A stretch of DNA of 36,680 nucleotides from Acidobacteriota bacterium (GCA_016184115.1 JACPDH010000064.1:1-36680), one strand, 5' to 3'; counted from the stretch's first letter, positions 8,513-17,131 are shown. Made by a program: numbers and translations. The notes: a model not told the origin generated them from the letters alone.

Positions 8513-9331
8513 TCACCCATTCCGCTTCGCTCTCTCCATCATCCCGCCGAGAAACTCGCTCATGCCGCCGCAGGCGTTCTGCGTCCAGCCTCCGTCGACC
8601 GGCAGAACGGCGCCGGTGACATACGACGCGAGGTCGGAGGCGAGGAAGAGGCAGACGTTCGCGACATCGTCAGGCGTTCCCATTCGTCCGAGCGGCACAC
8701 CTTTCGCCGTCATCGCGCGGATCTCCGGAGTCGGCGCGAGGCGCGCCATCCCCTCGGTGCCATCGATCGGTCCCGGCACGACGGAGTTCACCCGAATCCC
8801 GTCGCGGCCCCATTCGAGTGCGAGGTTGCGCGTGATCATGTCGACCCCCGCCTTCGCCGCGCTGACGTGAATCTGCGCTTTCGACGGGATGAAGGCCTGC
8901 GGCGCGGAGATGTTGATGATCGACGCGCCAGGCTTGCGAAGGCGCGAATACGATGCGGACATGACGTGGAATGTGCCGAGCAGGTCGATCTCCATCACGG
9001 CTCGAAACCCGTTCGAGGAGAGGTCGGACGCGAGCGACGGGAAGTTGCCTGCCGCGCCCGAGACGAGGACGTCGAATTCGCCGTAGCTCTCATGAACCTG
9101 AGTGAGGCCGCGCTCAACCGCTTCGAGATCGCGAACGTCCGCGACGAAACCCATCGCCTGTGCGCCTAACTTATGCAGCGCGGCGACGGTGTCGTCCACC
9201 TTGTCCTGTTTCCGGCTCGCGACCGCAACGCGGGCGCCGTGCGCAGCAAACGCCTCGGCGATTCCGCGATTGATCCCGCTCGTGCCGCCGACCACGACGA
9301 CCGTCTTGTCGCTGAAGTTCAAATACGCCAT
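8513..9331 (-). CDS. SDR-family oxidoreductase, 2,4-dienoyl-CoA reductase-like
   Basis: 272 residues. Rossmann motif VVVVGGTSGINRGIAEAFA near the N-terminus, ADVRDLEAV at the adenine contact, and SGAAGNFPS in place of the usual NNAG. The catalytic region reads SAPQAFIPSKAQIHVSAAKAGVDM, so the usual YxxxK Tyr position holds His while the Lys is kept. This pattern (HVSAAKAGVD, then ALEWGRDGIRVNSVVPGPIDGTEGMARL) is characteristic of the 2,4-dienoyl-CoA reductase branch of the SDRs. Likely role: NADPH-dependent reduction of dienoyl-CoA intermediates in breakdown of unsaturated fatty acids. The classical Tyr-Lys SDR mechanism cannot be assumed. It sits between the radical SAM and GT4 genes and may simply be a neighbour. 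Confidence 0.87.
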   Translation of the reverse strand: MAYLNFSDKTVVVVGGTSGINRGIAEAFAAHGARVAVASRKQDKVDDTVAALHKLGAQAMGFVADVRDLEAVERGLTQVHESYGEFDVLVSGAAGNFPSLASDLSSNGFRAVMEIDLLGTFHVMSASYSRLRKPGASIINISAPQAFIPSKAQIHVSAAKAGVDMITRNLALEWGRDGIRVNSVVPGPIDGTEGMARLAPTPEIRAMTAKGVPLGRMGTPDDVANVCLFLASDLASYVTGAVLPVDGGWTQNACGGMSEFLGGMMERAKRNG

Positions 9332-9374
9332 TCGCCGACCCTCCGCTAATGGAGAGAGTACAACAGTCCGTCAC

Positions 9375-10505
9375 TCACGAATGGAGCGCGCGCATCAAGC
9401 GCACAGCGAACTCGTGCCACGAGTAACGCGCGGCGGACGCTTTCGCAGCGTTCTCCATCGCCTCGCGGTTGCATGACGTGAGGAAACGATCGATCGCCTC
9501 GGCGAGAGCGGCGGCGCTCTCGGGCTCGATCAAGAGCCCATTCACGCCATTCTCGACGATCTCCGGCATGCCACCGACGCGCGTCGCAATGACGGGGCGG
9601 CCGAAATGGAACGCGGTCAGCACGACGCCGCTCTGCGCTTCATGCCGGTAAGGCGCGAGAACGAGATCTGCGGCGGCGAACCATGTCGCGATCTCGGAAT
9701 CGGGGATAAAACGAAAGTCGAAGCGCACACGACGATCGTCGAGCTCGAGACGCCTTCGCTGCTCGCGGTAGCCCGCCTCCCCTCCGTACCAGACTTCTCC
9801 GGCGACGAGGAGCAACACATCATTCTGAAGCTTCGGCCATGCGTCGAGGACGATGTCGAGTGCCTTGAATGGACGGACGTGACCGAAAAAGAGGGCAACC
9901 GCACGACCCGGGTCGACGCCTAACGCCTTCCTCGCTTCGGTGCGCGACGGGACCTCCCCTCCCATCTCATGAACCGGCAGAAAGATCTCTTCGATCCGCG
10001 GATCGCGACCTCCCTTCAGCCTCCGCCTCGCCTCGTCCGCTTCCGATCTCGCATGGATGACGAGCAGATCGGCCGAGGCGAGCGCTCGCGTCGTGAGCCA
10101 GCTCTTCCAGAACGAAGGTTCCTTGTCCGTGATGTTGTGGCACTGGTAGACGACGCGCGTTGAGGGCGGCAGAAACGCCCGCATCATGAGATACGGCAGC
10201 GCCCACACCCAGACCCACCAGGTGAAGATCACGACGTCGGGGCGCGCGCGCCGCAGACGCAGGCCGGCGCGAATCCAGGTCAGCGGGTTCATGACGTCGA
10301 TCGCGAACGTGGCGTTGCGCGGCGTCTTCGACGCGAGACTCGCATCGCGGTCGTCACTCCCCGGATAGAAGAGCCGCGGAAACTGCCGGCTGAACGAATG
10401 GATCGAGACGTCGTGAAACCGCCCGAGCTCTTCCGCGAGCCGCGTCGTGCAGTAGGCGATGCCCGCGCGATACGGAAATACAGGGCCAACGATTTCGAGC
10501 TTCAT
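9375..10505 (-). CDS. Glycosyltransferase family 4 (GT-B fold)
   Basis: 376 residues from ATG at 10503-10505. The N-terminus MKLEIVGPVFPYRAGIA is the first beta strand and Gly-rich loop of a GT-B enzyme; the frame runs further upstream but that part is not protein-like. The donor-binding half includes VALFFGHVRPFKALDIVLDA and, near the C-terminus, HEAQSGVVLTAFHFGRPVIATRVGGMPEIV, a GT4 signature in which the acidic/QSGV loop and GG.PEIV contact the nucleotide sugar. It probably transfers a sugar from a nucleotide donor to a lipid or glycan acceptor on the cytoplasmic face. A hydrophobic segment WWVWVWALPYLMMRAFL suggests membrane association. Part of the minus-strand radical SAM/glycosyltransferase row. 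Confidence 0.9.
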   Translation of the reverse strand: MKLEIVGPVFPYRAGIAYCTTRLAEELGRFHDVSIHSFSRQFPRLFYPGSDDRDASLASKTPRNATFAIDVMNPLTWIRAGLRLRRARPDVVIFTWWVWVWALPYLMMRAFLPPSTRVVYQCHNITDKEPSFWKSWLTTRALASADLLVIHARSEADEARRRLKGGRDPRIEEIFLPVHEMGGEVPSRTEARKALGVDPGRAVALFFGHVRPFKALDIVLDAWPKLQNDVLLLVAGEVWYGGEAGYREQRRRLELDDRRVRFDFRFIPDSEIATWFAAADLVLAPYRHEAQSGVVLTAFHFGRPVIATRVGGMPEIVENGVNGLLIEPESAAALAEAIDRFLTSCNREAMENAAKASAARYSWHEFAVRLMRALHS

Positions 10506-10627
10506 CGCGGTTAGAGAGTATTGCAGATCGACGCGTCCAGAACTGAGGGACGAGGCAATGCGAGATGCGCGGATGAGCGAGCGTCGCCCCTGCTTCCGGC
10601 CATTGCGGCGGTGACAGGAAGCGGCGG

Positions 10628-11707
10628 CTACGCGCCGAGGAAACTCGTCACGGTCGAGGCGAAGTACTTGCCCCACGTCTTCGGCTGGAAGACGAGCGAC
10701 GACGACATGAAGCAGGAGTGCGTACAGTGGCACTCCTTTGCCGCGACGGCGGCGCGCTGGCGGTCGGCCTCCGGCGAGAACCAGAGTTCGCCGAAGTCAT
10801 ACCCGACGTCGCGCACGTTTCCGACAGCTTCGCGCAACTCGCAAAGCCTAACCTCGCCGCGAGCGTCGATCACGCCAGAGATCGTGCCGGCGTAGCATGG
10901 CGTCACCTGCGTCTCCTCCTCGAGCACGCGCAGCTCGACCTGGCGCGAGTAAATCTTCACGAACTTCAAGAAGCCGTCGTACTTCGGAAACGTCTGCCAG
11001 TAACGCTCGAGCCTCGGCAGCACTTCGCGGTAGCGCTCGGTGGTGATCGGCTGGATGTTCTTGTCGGGCTGGTCGCCGCGAAGCATCTCGAACGAATGGA
11101 ACGAGATCTCGGGAAAGTCGCGCCTCACGCTCGCCGTCAGCTCCTCGATGTCGTCGACATTGAAAGTGCACAGGCACGTGTGCACGTTCAGCGTGAAGCT
11201 GGGAAAGCGCGTCTTGAGCGCATTGAGCTTCGCGTACGTGGCCTTCGCCTTCTCGTAGCAGCCGGGGACGCCACGAATCCAGTCGTGCTTCTCGCCGACA
11301 TGGTCGACCGAAATGTTCACGACGATCTGCGTCGCGGGGCATTTCTCCAGAATCTGCTCCGCCTGCCGTGCGATCGCGCCGGGCGAGACGGCGCCCGTCG
11401 GAATCGTGATCTGCTTCGCCCCTTTCCTCGTCGAAAGCGCCTCACAGATCTCCGGCAGGTCGCGCCGCATGAACGGTTCGCCGCCGCTCATTACCACGAA
11501 GAGCAGTTCGTCGAGCGAATCGATCGTCTGTAGCAACTCGTCGGTCGAAAGCTCGTGCTCCTTCTCCTTCCGGAGCTGCTCCCAGTTGAAACAGGTACGA
11601 CAGAAGGAATTGCAGTCGTACGTGAGGCCAAGGATCACGTAGACCGGCTTCATCCCTCGGCGAGACACGAGGTACTTGAGGTACTGAGCCTTGTCGGAGA
11701 ATTTCAT
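10628..11707 (-). CDS. Radical SAM/SPASM domain protein (second)
   Basis: 359 residues from ATG at 11705-11707 (MKFSDKAQYLKYL). The cluster motif is CNSFCRTC (CxxxCxxC) after VILGLTYD; MSGGEPFMRRDL is the GGEP motif and ITIPTGAV holds the usual position of the TNG-type loop. C-terminal cysteines (TPCYAG, VRLCEL, ECHCTHSC) fit a SPASM-type auxiliary cluster, with the pattern GVIDARGEVRLCE common in this group. It is distinct in sequence from the radical SAM protein at 7334-8338. The frame stays open upstream to 11971 only because it crosses a palindromic repeat; that extension is not treated as protein. It lies between GT4 and GT2 genes on the same strand, suggesting a joint role in making or modifying a surface lipid or glycan. 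The substrate is unknown. Confidence 0.9.
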   Translation of the reverse strand: MKFSDKAQYLKYLVSRRGMKPVYVILGLTYDCNSFCRTCFNWEQLRKEKEHELSTDELLQTIDSLDELLFVVMSGGEPFMRRDLPEICEALSTRKGAKQITIPTGAVSPGAIARQAEQILEKCPATQIVVNISVDHVGEKHDWIRGVPGCYEKAKATYAKLNALKTRFPSFTLNVHTCLCTFNVDDIEELTASVRRDFPEISFHSFEMLRGDQPDKNIQPITTERYREVLPRLERYWQTFPKYDGFLKFVKIYSRQVELRVLEEETQVTPCYAGTISGVIDARGEVRLCELREAVGNVRDVGYDFGELWFSPEADRQRAAVAAKECHCTHSCFMSSSLVFQPKTWGKYFASTVTSFLGA

Positions 11708-11817
11708 GTCGATTCGGCTGAAAGAACCTCGGGGCGTGCGAAGGTGTTCCCGGGGTGGCGGCGAAAGGCAATGCGTCGCTGGTGGTGACGGCCTCCGGCC
11801 GTTACGGTGTCGCGCCA

Positions 11818-11959
11818 GCGGCACGATGACAGCGCGCTTCCCACACGCGGCGCTTCGCGCCGCCACGGAGGCGAGACGCCTCCGCCACGCGGCACGATGA
11901 CAGCGCGCTTCCCACACGCGGCGCTTCGCGCCGCCACGGAGGCGAGACGCCCCCGCCAC
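11818..11959. repeat. Two tandem copies of a 71-bp palindrome-rich repeat
   Basis: Copy 1 is 11818-11888 and copy 2 is 11889-11959, nearly identical (period 71 bp). Each copy contains two palindromes, GCGGCGCTTCGCGCCGCC and CGGAGGCGAGACGCCTCCG (imperfect in copy 2, CGCCCCCG). The sequence looks like a REP/ERIC-type dispersed intergenic repeat. It fills most of the gap between the GT2 stop (11968) and the radical SAM start (11707), so it would lie in the 5' leader or the spacer of the transcript. Confidence 0.93.
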
Positions 11960-11967
11960 GACGTATC

Positions 11968-12933
11968 TCACCGTCTCGCCGTGACCATGCCCCAGCAGAT
12001 TCCGAGGAAATACGTCGCGTGATGCACGAGAAAGGCAAACGGAATCAGTGGCCAGGCGAGGGGGCGGAGGCGAGTCGCCAACACGCCGAACGTCAACGTG
12101 ATGACGACGTAAGCGGCCAGCATGCCGAGCGCGACTTTCGGTGTGAAAACTGCGGCGGCGATGAATGCCAGCCCGGCAAGCAGAAAGCCGGCCACCTTCG
12201 GATTCCGGTAGCGCTGGCCGGCGCTGACGAGTAGCCGCCCCGTCTTGACTCGATAGCGCCAGCGTTGGCGGATGTAAGGCCCTGGAAAGGCACGCCGGCG
12301 GTGAAAGACCACGACGGAGTCGTGGTAGAGGACTCGTCCGCGCTCCATCAGCGACTCGACGAGCGCGGTGTCTTCGCCGATGTAGCCGATCGCGGCATCG
12401 AACCCGCCCGACTCGACGAACGCGGTCCGGCGCACGACGAGATTGACGAGCGCGACGTCGTGAGGCGAGGTGACGTGAAAGATGCCGCGACGGTTTTCGT
12501 GCGCCGCGACGCCACTGCCAATGAAACGCGCGGCAAGCAAGGTGTCGGAGACGAGCTCGGCGAACGTCGACTCGGCGGGCGCGGGATCGGGCCCGCCGAC
12601 GGCGAGCACGCCAGGATTCTCGTCGAGAAACGTCGCCGCCCGCTCGAGCCAGTCTTCGCGCGCGATCGCATCGTCGTCGATGAACGCGAGGTACTCCCCC
12701 CGTGCCTCCCCCGCCGCCCGGTTCCGCCTCACCGCGGGGTTACGCTCTTCGACGATGACGAGGCGGATCCTCGGGTCGGCAGGAAGCTCGAGCGGCGCGC
12801 CCGCTACGACGAGGAGCTCATGGAGTCTCGCTCCCTGCGCCAGCACCGAATCGACCGCGCGCAGCGCATCCGGCCCCGGTCGATCCATCGGGATGATGAC
12901 GGAGCAGCGTGGAGCGGTGGGGATGTCGCTCAT
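11968..12933 (-). CDS. Glycosyltransferase family 2 with C-terminal membrane helices
   Basis: 321 residues. CSVIIPMDRPGPDALRAVDSVL is the GT-A N-terminal strand and loop, AFIDDDAIAREDWLERA is the metal-binding DxD region (DDD), and AAIGYIGEDTALVESLMERG provides the acidic acceptor-side ED motif. Two or three hydrophobic segments (about residues 245-315) anchor it in the inner membrane. RRAFPGPYIRQRWRYRVKTGRLL resembles the QxxRW-type region of processive GT2 enzymes. Probable role: sugar transfer to a lipid-linked or surface glycan. The start codon ATG (12931-12933) is followed by the divergent GT2 gene with almost no space, so the two promoters must overlap coding sequence or be shared. Confidence 0.87.
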   Translation of the reverse strand: MSDIPTAPRCSVIIPMDRPGPDALRAVDSVLAQGARLHELLVVAGAPLELPADPRIRLVIVEERNPAVRRNRAAGEARGEYLAFIDDDAIAREDWLERAATFLDENPGVLAVGGPDPAPAESTFAELVSDTLLAARFIGSGVAAHENRRGIFHVTSPHDVALVNLVVRRTAFVESGGFDAAIGYIGEDTALVESLMERGRVLYHDSVVVFHRRRAFPGPYIRQRWRYRVKTGRLLVSAGQRYRNPKVAGFLLAGLAFIAAAVFTPKVALGMLAAYVVITLTFGVLATRLRPLAWPLIPFAFLVHHATYFLGICWGMVTARR

Positions 12934-14126
12934 CTGGGTGTGATACTTTAAATCCTGCCTACAACGAAGAAGCGACGATCGCGAAGACGCTCGGGGAGCT
13001 GCCGAAACGAATCGAGGGCTTCAGTCGGATCGAGACGCTCGTCATCGATGACGGCTCGACCGACGGTACCGTCGCCGCTGCCCGCAAAGCTGGCGCCGAC
13101 CACATCGTCCGACTCGTCAGTAACCGTGGCCTCGCGACGGCGTTCGTCGCCGGGATCGACGCTTCCCTCCGTCTCGGCGCCGACGTCATCGTCAACACGG
13201 ACGCCGACAATCAGTACGTCGGGGCCGACATCGCGAAGGTGGTTAAGCCGATCGTCGACGGAACCGCCGAGGTCGTGATCGGCGATCGCGACGTGCGTAA
13301 CTCGCCTCACATGGGGCCGGTGAAGAGGTTGCTCCAGAAGATCGGAAGCCGTGCAGTCGGCCTCGCGTCGGGAGTGGACGTACCCGACGCGACGAGCGGC
13401 CTGCGGGCCTTTTCGCGTGACGCCGCCTATCAGATCAACGTATTCAACCCATTCACGTACACGCTCGAGACGATCATCCAGGCGGGAAACCGCAACTTTG
13501 GTCTGCAGTCGGTCGTCGTCGGCACGAACGCGCCGACGCGCCCTTCCAGACTCTACCGAGGAATCGCGAGCTACATCCGCAAGTCGATCGTCACGATCTT
13601 TCGCGTGTACGCGCTCTACAAACCGCTGAAGACGTTTGTCCTGATCGGCGCGCTCCTTTTCCTCGCCGGCGCGGCGATCGGAAGCCGATTCCTCTGGTTC
13701 TACCTTCGCGAGGGATCGGCGGGGCACATCCAGTCGCTGATCCTCGCTGCCGTGCTGTTGATCTCCGGCTTCCAGACGGCGCTCATCGGCCTTCTCGCCG
13801 ATTTGATCTCGGTGAACCGCAAGCTCTCCGAGGAGATCCTGATCAGGCAAAAGAAGATGGACCCAGCTGGGCTGACGAATCGTCCGCCCAGGGATCGCGA
13901 CAGGCATCATCATGGCCGTCGCGGTCGCGTCGAGCGCGAGCAACCGGCCGACCAGATCGAGACGCAGTGGGTCTGGCTGATCGACGAAGCGAAGCTCGAT
14001 GCCCCGCATGAGGGCGCACCGGCGACGGAGGAGGCGCAGGCCGGGCCGCGGCGGAGACGACGGCGAAGGCGGCGCCCTGGAGGCGCACCCGCCGGGGCGC
14101 CCCCACCCGCGACAGACGAGCAGTAG
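12909..14126 (+). CDS. Membrane GT2 glycosyltransferase (polyprenyl-phosphate sugar transferase type) with basic C-terminal tail
   Basis: GT-A domain: PAYNEEATIAKTLGELP, then LVIDDGSTDGTV and VNTDADNQY (DxD), and ATSGLRAFSRDAA, all typical of DPM1-like GT2 enzymes. Two C-terminal helices (TFVLIGALLFLAGAAIG and SLILAAVLLISGFQTALIGLL) match bacterial polyprenyl-phosphate transferases. After about residue 315 there is a polar, Arg-rich tail ending in a run of nine Arg and a Gly/Ala/Pro-rich end. The start is uncertain: the first GT2 strand (normally ...VIPAYNEE) is replaced by CDTLNPAYNEE, and the only in-frame start is GTG at 12909, inside the divergent gene. A one-base change near 12941 would join the ATG at 12923 (MSLIWV) to this frame. 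Confidence 0.82.
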   Translation: MERWGCRSSGCDTLNPAYNEEATIAKTLGELPKRIEGFSRIETLVIDDGSTDGTVAAARKAGADHIVRLVSNRGLATAFVAGIDASLRLGADVIVNTDADNQYVGADIAKVVKPIVDGTAEVVIGDRDVRNSPHMGPVKRLLQKIGSRAVGLASGVDVPDATSGLRAFSRDAAYQINVFNPFTYTLETIIQAGNRNFGLQSVVVGTNAPTRPSRLYRGIASYIRKSIVTIFRVYALYKPLKTFVLIGALLFLAGAAIGSRFLWFYLREGSAGHIQSLILAAVLLISGFQTALIGLLADLISVNRKLSEEILIRQKKMDPAGLTNRPPRDRDRHHHGRRGRVEREQPADQIETQWVWLIDEAKLDAPHEGAPATEEAQAGPRRRRRRRRRPGGAPAGAPPPATDEQ

Positions 14127-14144
14127 TCGCTTCGGTCTACGCCA

Positions 14145-15032
14145 CTATTCTTCGTCGCGCGATGGTGTCCAGCTCTGGATGAACTGGCGCGTGATCGCCA
14201 TCGCAAGGCGAAGCTCACGAGGAACGGTGACGAGCGGGTGGATCGCGCCGTAGGTGTGAGTCGCGGATTCGATCACGACCATCGAAGCATTGTCGGCCGC
14301 ATCGTGAATCTCGGTTGCCTCCTCCACCGGCACTGACTCGTCCGACGCGCCGTGGAGGACGAGCATCGGTAACGCAAGCCCGCCGAGCGCCTTCTCGAGG
14401 TCCAGGCGCTCTCGGTTCGCGTCGAGATCGTCGAGCAATCGCGTCGACATCCTCATCGTCTGTTTCGTTCGGAGATTCTCGACATCGAGGAAGCCGTCGC
14501 GGCGCCACCGTGCAATCGTCGCGTCATCCCAGCGGCGGAGCGTGGCAATCGAGCTCCAGGTGATTACGCCGTCGACTCGGTCGATCGTACGTGCACCAAG
14601 GATCGCAATCGCGCCTCCGCGCGAGTGGCCGAAGAGGAAGAGCGGCAGCGCGGAGAGATCATCGACGGAGCGTACGTGCGCGATGACGCGTTCGAGATCG
14701 GCGAGCTCGACGGAGTACGTGTCGTCGGCAAAGAGATCGAGCCTGTCAAACGTCTCCGAGCCTTCCGTGATGCCGCAACGCGACATGTCGAAGCGGCACG
14801 ACGCGATCTGCGCTTCGGCGAACGACTCGCTCGTCCAGGGAAAGAATCCCCAATCCTTGAACCCCTTGAAGCCGTGAATGGTGACGACGAGCGCGAGCGG
14901 GTTCGTGGGGATCTCGATGACCCCTCGGATGGGAAGCCCTTCGTCCGAGGAGATCTCGAACCTCGTCGTCGCGTGTTGAGTCACGGGGCCGAATTGTAGA
15001 CGCTGCGGGGCGGGGCGGGAAGGAGGAGACAC
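14145..15032 (-). CDS. Alpha/beta hydrolase (S9-like/dienelactone-type esterase)
   Basis: 295 residues as drawn; a GTG at 14984 is a plausible shorter start because the first 16 residues (rich in Pro and Arg) look atypical. Features: VVTIHGFKGFKDWGF (oxyanion HG loop), LFLFGHSRGGAIAI (nucleophile elbow GHSRGG, Ser), VLHGASDESVPVEEA (Asp), and ESATHTYGAIHPLV (His). Together these give a complete Ser-Asp-His triad. It has no signal peptide, so it is probably a cytoplasmic esterase or acyl hydrolase; the substrate is unknown. It ends 18 bp from the convergent GT2 gene. ychF lies upstream on the same strand, with a heptad array in between. Confidence 0.88.
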   Translation of the reverse strand: MSPPSRPAPQRLQFGPVTQHATTRFEISSDEGLPIRGVIEIPTNPLALVVTIHGFKGFKDWGFFPWTSESFAEAQIASCRFDMSRCGITEGSETFDRLDLFADDTYSVELADLERVIAHVRSVDDLSALPLFLFGHSRGGAIAILGARTIDRVDGVITWSSIATLRRWDDATIARWRRDGFLDVENLRTKQTMRMSTRLLDDLDANRERLDLEKALGGLALPMLVLHGASDESVPVEEATEIHDAADNASMVVIESATHTYGAIHPLVTVPRELRLAMAITRQFIQSWTPSRDEE

Positions 15033-15107
15033 CTCGAGAGCGACGACCGTGGCGGTGGATCGCGAACGCGGGAAACCGGGCTCGGGCTCGGGAAAGCAGC
15101 GTCACGT

Positions 15108-15210
15108 CTTCATCCTTCATTCCTCGTTCTTCATTCGACATATCGGCGTTCGCACGACTCGCGCCGCTCGGTCGGTACCCGAAATGAAGAAAGTCGAAAG
15201 ACCTCGAACC
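15108..15210. repeat. Inverted heptanucleotide arrays, locus B (CTTCATT / AATGAAG)
   Basis: Left array 15108-15142: CTTCATC, CTTCATT, CCTCGTT, CTTCATT, CGACATA. Right array 15183-15210: AATGAAG, AAAGTCG, AAAGACC, TCGAACC, the first unit being the exact reverse complement of CTTCATT. The right array is the more degenerate arm. It ends 5 bases before the stop codon of ychF (15216). This is the weakest of the five loci, but it has the same period and layout. Confidence 0.65.
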
Positions 15211-15215
15211 TGCCT

Positions 15216-16310
15216 TTACACGTTGAACCGGAACAGAATCACGTCGCCGTCCTCGACGACGTACTCCTTCCCTTCGCTTCGCATCTTTCCCGCAGCCTTC
15301 GCTCCCTGCTCGCCTCCGAACGCAACGAAATCCTTGTATGCGATCGTCTCCGCGCGGATGAAGCCACGCTCGAAATCGGTATGGATCTCGCCGGCGGCCT
15401 GCGGGGCCTTGAAGCCGACGTGGATAGTCCAGGCGCGAGCCTCTTTCGGCCCGGCGGTGAAGAATGTCTCGAGGTTGAGTAATGAGTACGCGGCGCGAAC
15501 GAGGGTATTGAGACCTGGTTCCTCGAGCCCGAGGTCCTCGAGAAAATGCTGGCGCTCATCTTCGTCGAGCTGAACGATCTGTGATTCGATCTCCCCGGCG
15601 AGGACGACCATCTCCCCGTTGCGCTCGGCCGCGACCTTGCGAAGGCTCTCGACATGCGCGGTCGCCTTGCCGATGTCTCCCTCCGCGACATTCGCAACAT
15701 AGAGAACCGGCTTCATCGTGAGGAGGTTGACCTGCCGGAGGATCTCGCGCTCGTTCTCATCGAGCTCGACCGCGCGAAGCGGCGTGCCGTCCTCGACGGC
15801 CTTCTGCGCCTTCTGGAGTGCGGCAAACTCGGCGACCGCTTCCTTCTGCCCCGACTTCGCAACGCGAGAGACGCGATCGGCACGCTTGGTGACGGTGTCG
15901 AGATCGGCGAGCAGAAGCTCCGTCTCGATGATGTCGACGTCGCGGGCCGGGTCGACCGATCCTTCGACGTGGACGACGTTCGAGTCGTCGAAGCAGCGGA
16001 CGACGTGGATGATGGCGTCCGTTTCGCGAATGTTGGCGAGGAACTGATTACCAAGGCCTTCGCCTTTGCTAGCGCCCTTTACGAGTCCGGCGATGTCGAC
16101 GATCTTCACGTCGGTGTAGATGATCGCCTTGCTTCCCGTAAGGCGCGCGACTTCGTCAAGGCGCTTGTCGTGGACGGGAACGATGCCGACGTTCGGCTCG
16201 ATCGTGCAAAAGGGATAGTTCGCACTCTGCGCCCCTGCGGCGGTGAGAGCGTTGAAAATGGTCGACTTGCCTACGTTTGGCAGTCCAACGATACCCGCAC
16301 TGAGACCCAT
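15216..16310 (-). CDS. ychF: Redox-regulated ATPase YchF (OLA1 family)
   Basis: 364 residues, the usual family length. G1/P-loop [18 protein letters not shown] at residues 6-23, [12 protein letters not shown] (YchF switch I signature), [21 protein letters not shown] (G3 and family signature), and [11 protein letters not shown], where the normal GTPase NKxD is replaced, as in YchF proteins, which prefer ATP to GTP. The C-terminal TGS-like domain ends [16 protein letters not shown]...[14 protein letters not shown]. It is a universally conserved cytoplasmic ATPase associated with ribosomes and stress responses. It is divergent from the YceI lipoprotein gene. Confidence 0.98.
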   Translation of the reverse strand: MGLSAGIVGLPNVGKSTIFNALTAAGAQSANYPFCTIEPNVGIVPVHDKRLDEVARLTGSKAIIYTDVKIVDIAGLVKGASKGEGLGNQFLANIRETDAIIHVVRCFDDSNVVHVEGSVDPARDVDIIETELLLADLDTVTKRADRVSRVAKSGQKEAVAEFAALQKAQKAVEDGTPLRAVELDENEREILRQVNLLTMKPVLYVANVAEGDIGKATAHVESLRKVAAERNGEMVVLAGEIESQIVQLDEDERQHFLEDLGLEEPGLNTLVRAAYSLLNLETFFTAGPKEARAWTIHVGFKAPQAAGEIHTDFERGFIRAETIAYKDFVAFGGEQGAKAAGKMRSEGKEYVVEDGDVILFRFNV

Positions 16311-16444
16311 GCGCCCGACTCTCCGTTGTTGTGGGATTTGTGGCGCGGCTTGCGATTCCCTTTACCGATCAGCGAAGATGCCAGCCCGGCGCCGGCTCAA
16401 GAGACAGCATCTTGCCCCTAAACTATTCCTGGGAGGACGAATCC

Positions 16445-17131
16445 ATGAATCGCACCCGCACCTGCTTCCTCGTCACGATCGCCTGCGTCGCGCTTCTCTC
16501 CGCAGCGTGCAAGAGCGAAGTCGACGACAAGAGCGCGGCCTCCGTCTCGGAGCCCGCACCCTCGGCGTCGACCGCGCCTCCTTCGCCGCCGGCCGGCGTT
16601 CCGGCCGCAGTGATCGCCGCATCGAGTCGAATCGAGTTCGTCGGCGCTAAGGTCACCCGCGACCACAAAGGTGGCTTTCGAGAGTTCAGCGGTTCAGTCT
16701 TCTGGGTCGACGGTAAGGCGTCGTCACTCCTCTTCGAGATCGACATGAGCTCGATCTTCACCGATACGGAAAAGCTGACGGGCCACCTCAAAACGCCCGA
16801 CTTCTTCGACGTGGCGACTTACCCGAAGGCGACCTTCAGCTCGACGTCGATCGCCGAAATGCCTTCGGGCGACTCGTCTGGAGCGACGCACACGATCAGC
16901 GGAATCCTCACGATGCACGGCGTCGACAAGGCGATCTCGTTCCCAGTCACGGTGACGAGCGACGCAACGGGAGTCGGGGCTACTGCAGAGTTCACGATCA
17001 ACCGACAGGACTGGGGTATTTCGTACAGAGGGGCGGCCGACGACCTGATCAAGGACGAAGTGCTGATCCGGCTCGACATGAAGTTCCCTCCTCCTCCTTC
17101 ACCGCCGGTCGCACCGGTACCGGCGGGCTGA
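16445..17131 (+). CDS. YceI-family lipoprotein
   Basis: 228 residues starting at ATG 16445, 7 bases after a strong GGGAGGA. A lipoprotein signal ends LLSAAC with Cys22 as the lipidated residue. A Ser/Pro/Ala-rich linker (about 25-60) leads to a YceI lipocalin-like beta-barrel: IEFVGAKVTRDHKGGFREFSG, DMSSIFTD..KLTGHLKTPDFFDVATYPKATF, ISGILTMHGVDKAISFPV, and FTINRQDWGISYRG. The barrel binds isoprenoid-like lipids in characterised members. Probably anchored in the outer or inner membrane on the periplasmic side. yceH follows 10 bp downstream, so the two are likely co-transcribed. Confidence 0.95.
   Translation: MNRTRTCFLVTIACVALLSAACKSEVDDKSAASVSEPAPSASTAPPSPPAGVPAAVIAASSRIEFVGAKVTRDHKGGFREFSGSVFWVDGKASSLLFEIDMSSIFTDTEKLTGHLKTPDFFDVATYPKATFSSTSIAEMPSGDSSGATHTISGILTMHGVDKAISFPVTVTSDATGVGATAEFTINRQDWGISYRGAADDLIKDEVLIRLDMKFPPPPSPPVAPVPAG

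Noticed and set aside
10505-10627. A sixth heptad locus between GT4 and the second radical SAM gene
   Set aside because: Some 7-bp spacing is visible (GCAATGC, GAGATGC, GCGGATG), but no convincing inverted partner was found and the pattern is within what chance could give.
11802-12038. Short minus-strand frames through the 71-bp repeats
   Set aside because: They encode the same peptide twice only because the DNA is repeated; no start signal and no conserved protein.
12948-14009. Long minus-strand open frame opposite the membrane GT2
   Set aside because: Antisense shadow; the plus strand carries DDGSTDGT and DADNQY motifs.
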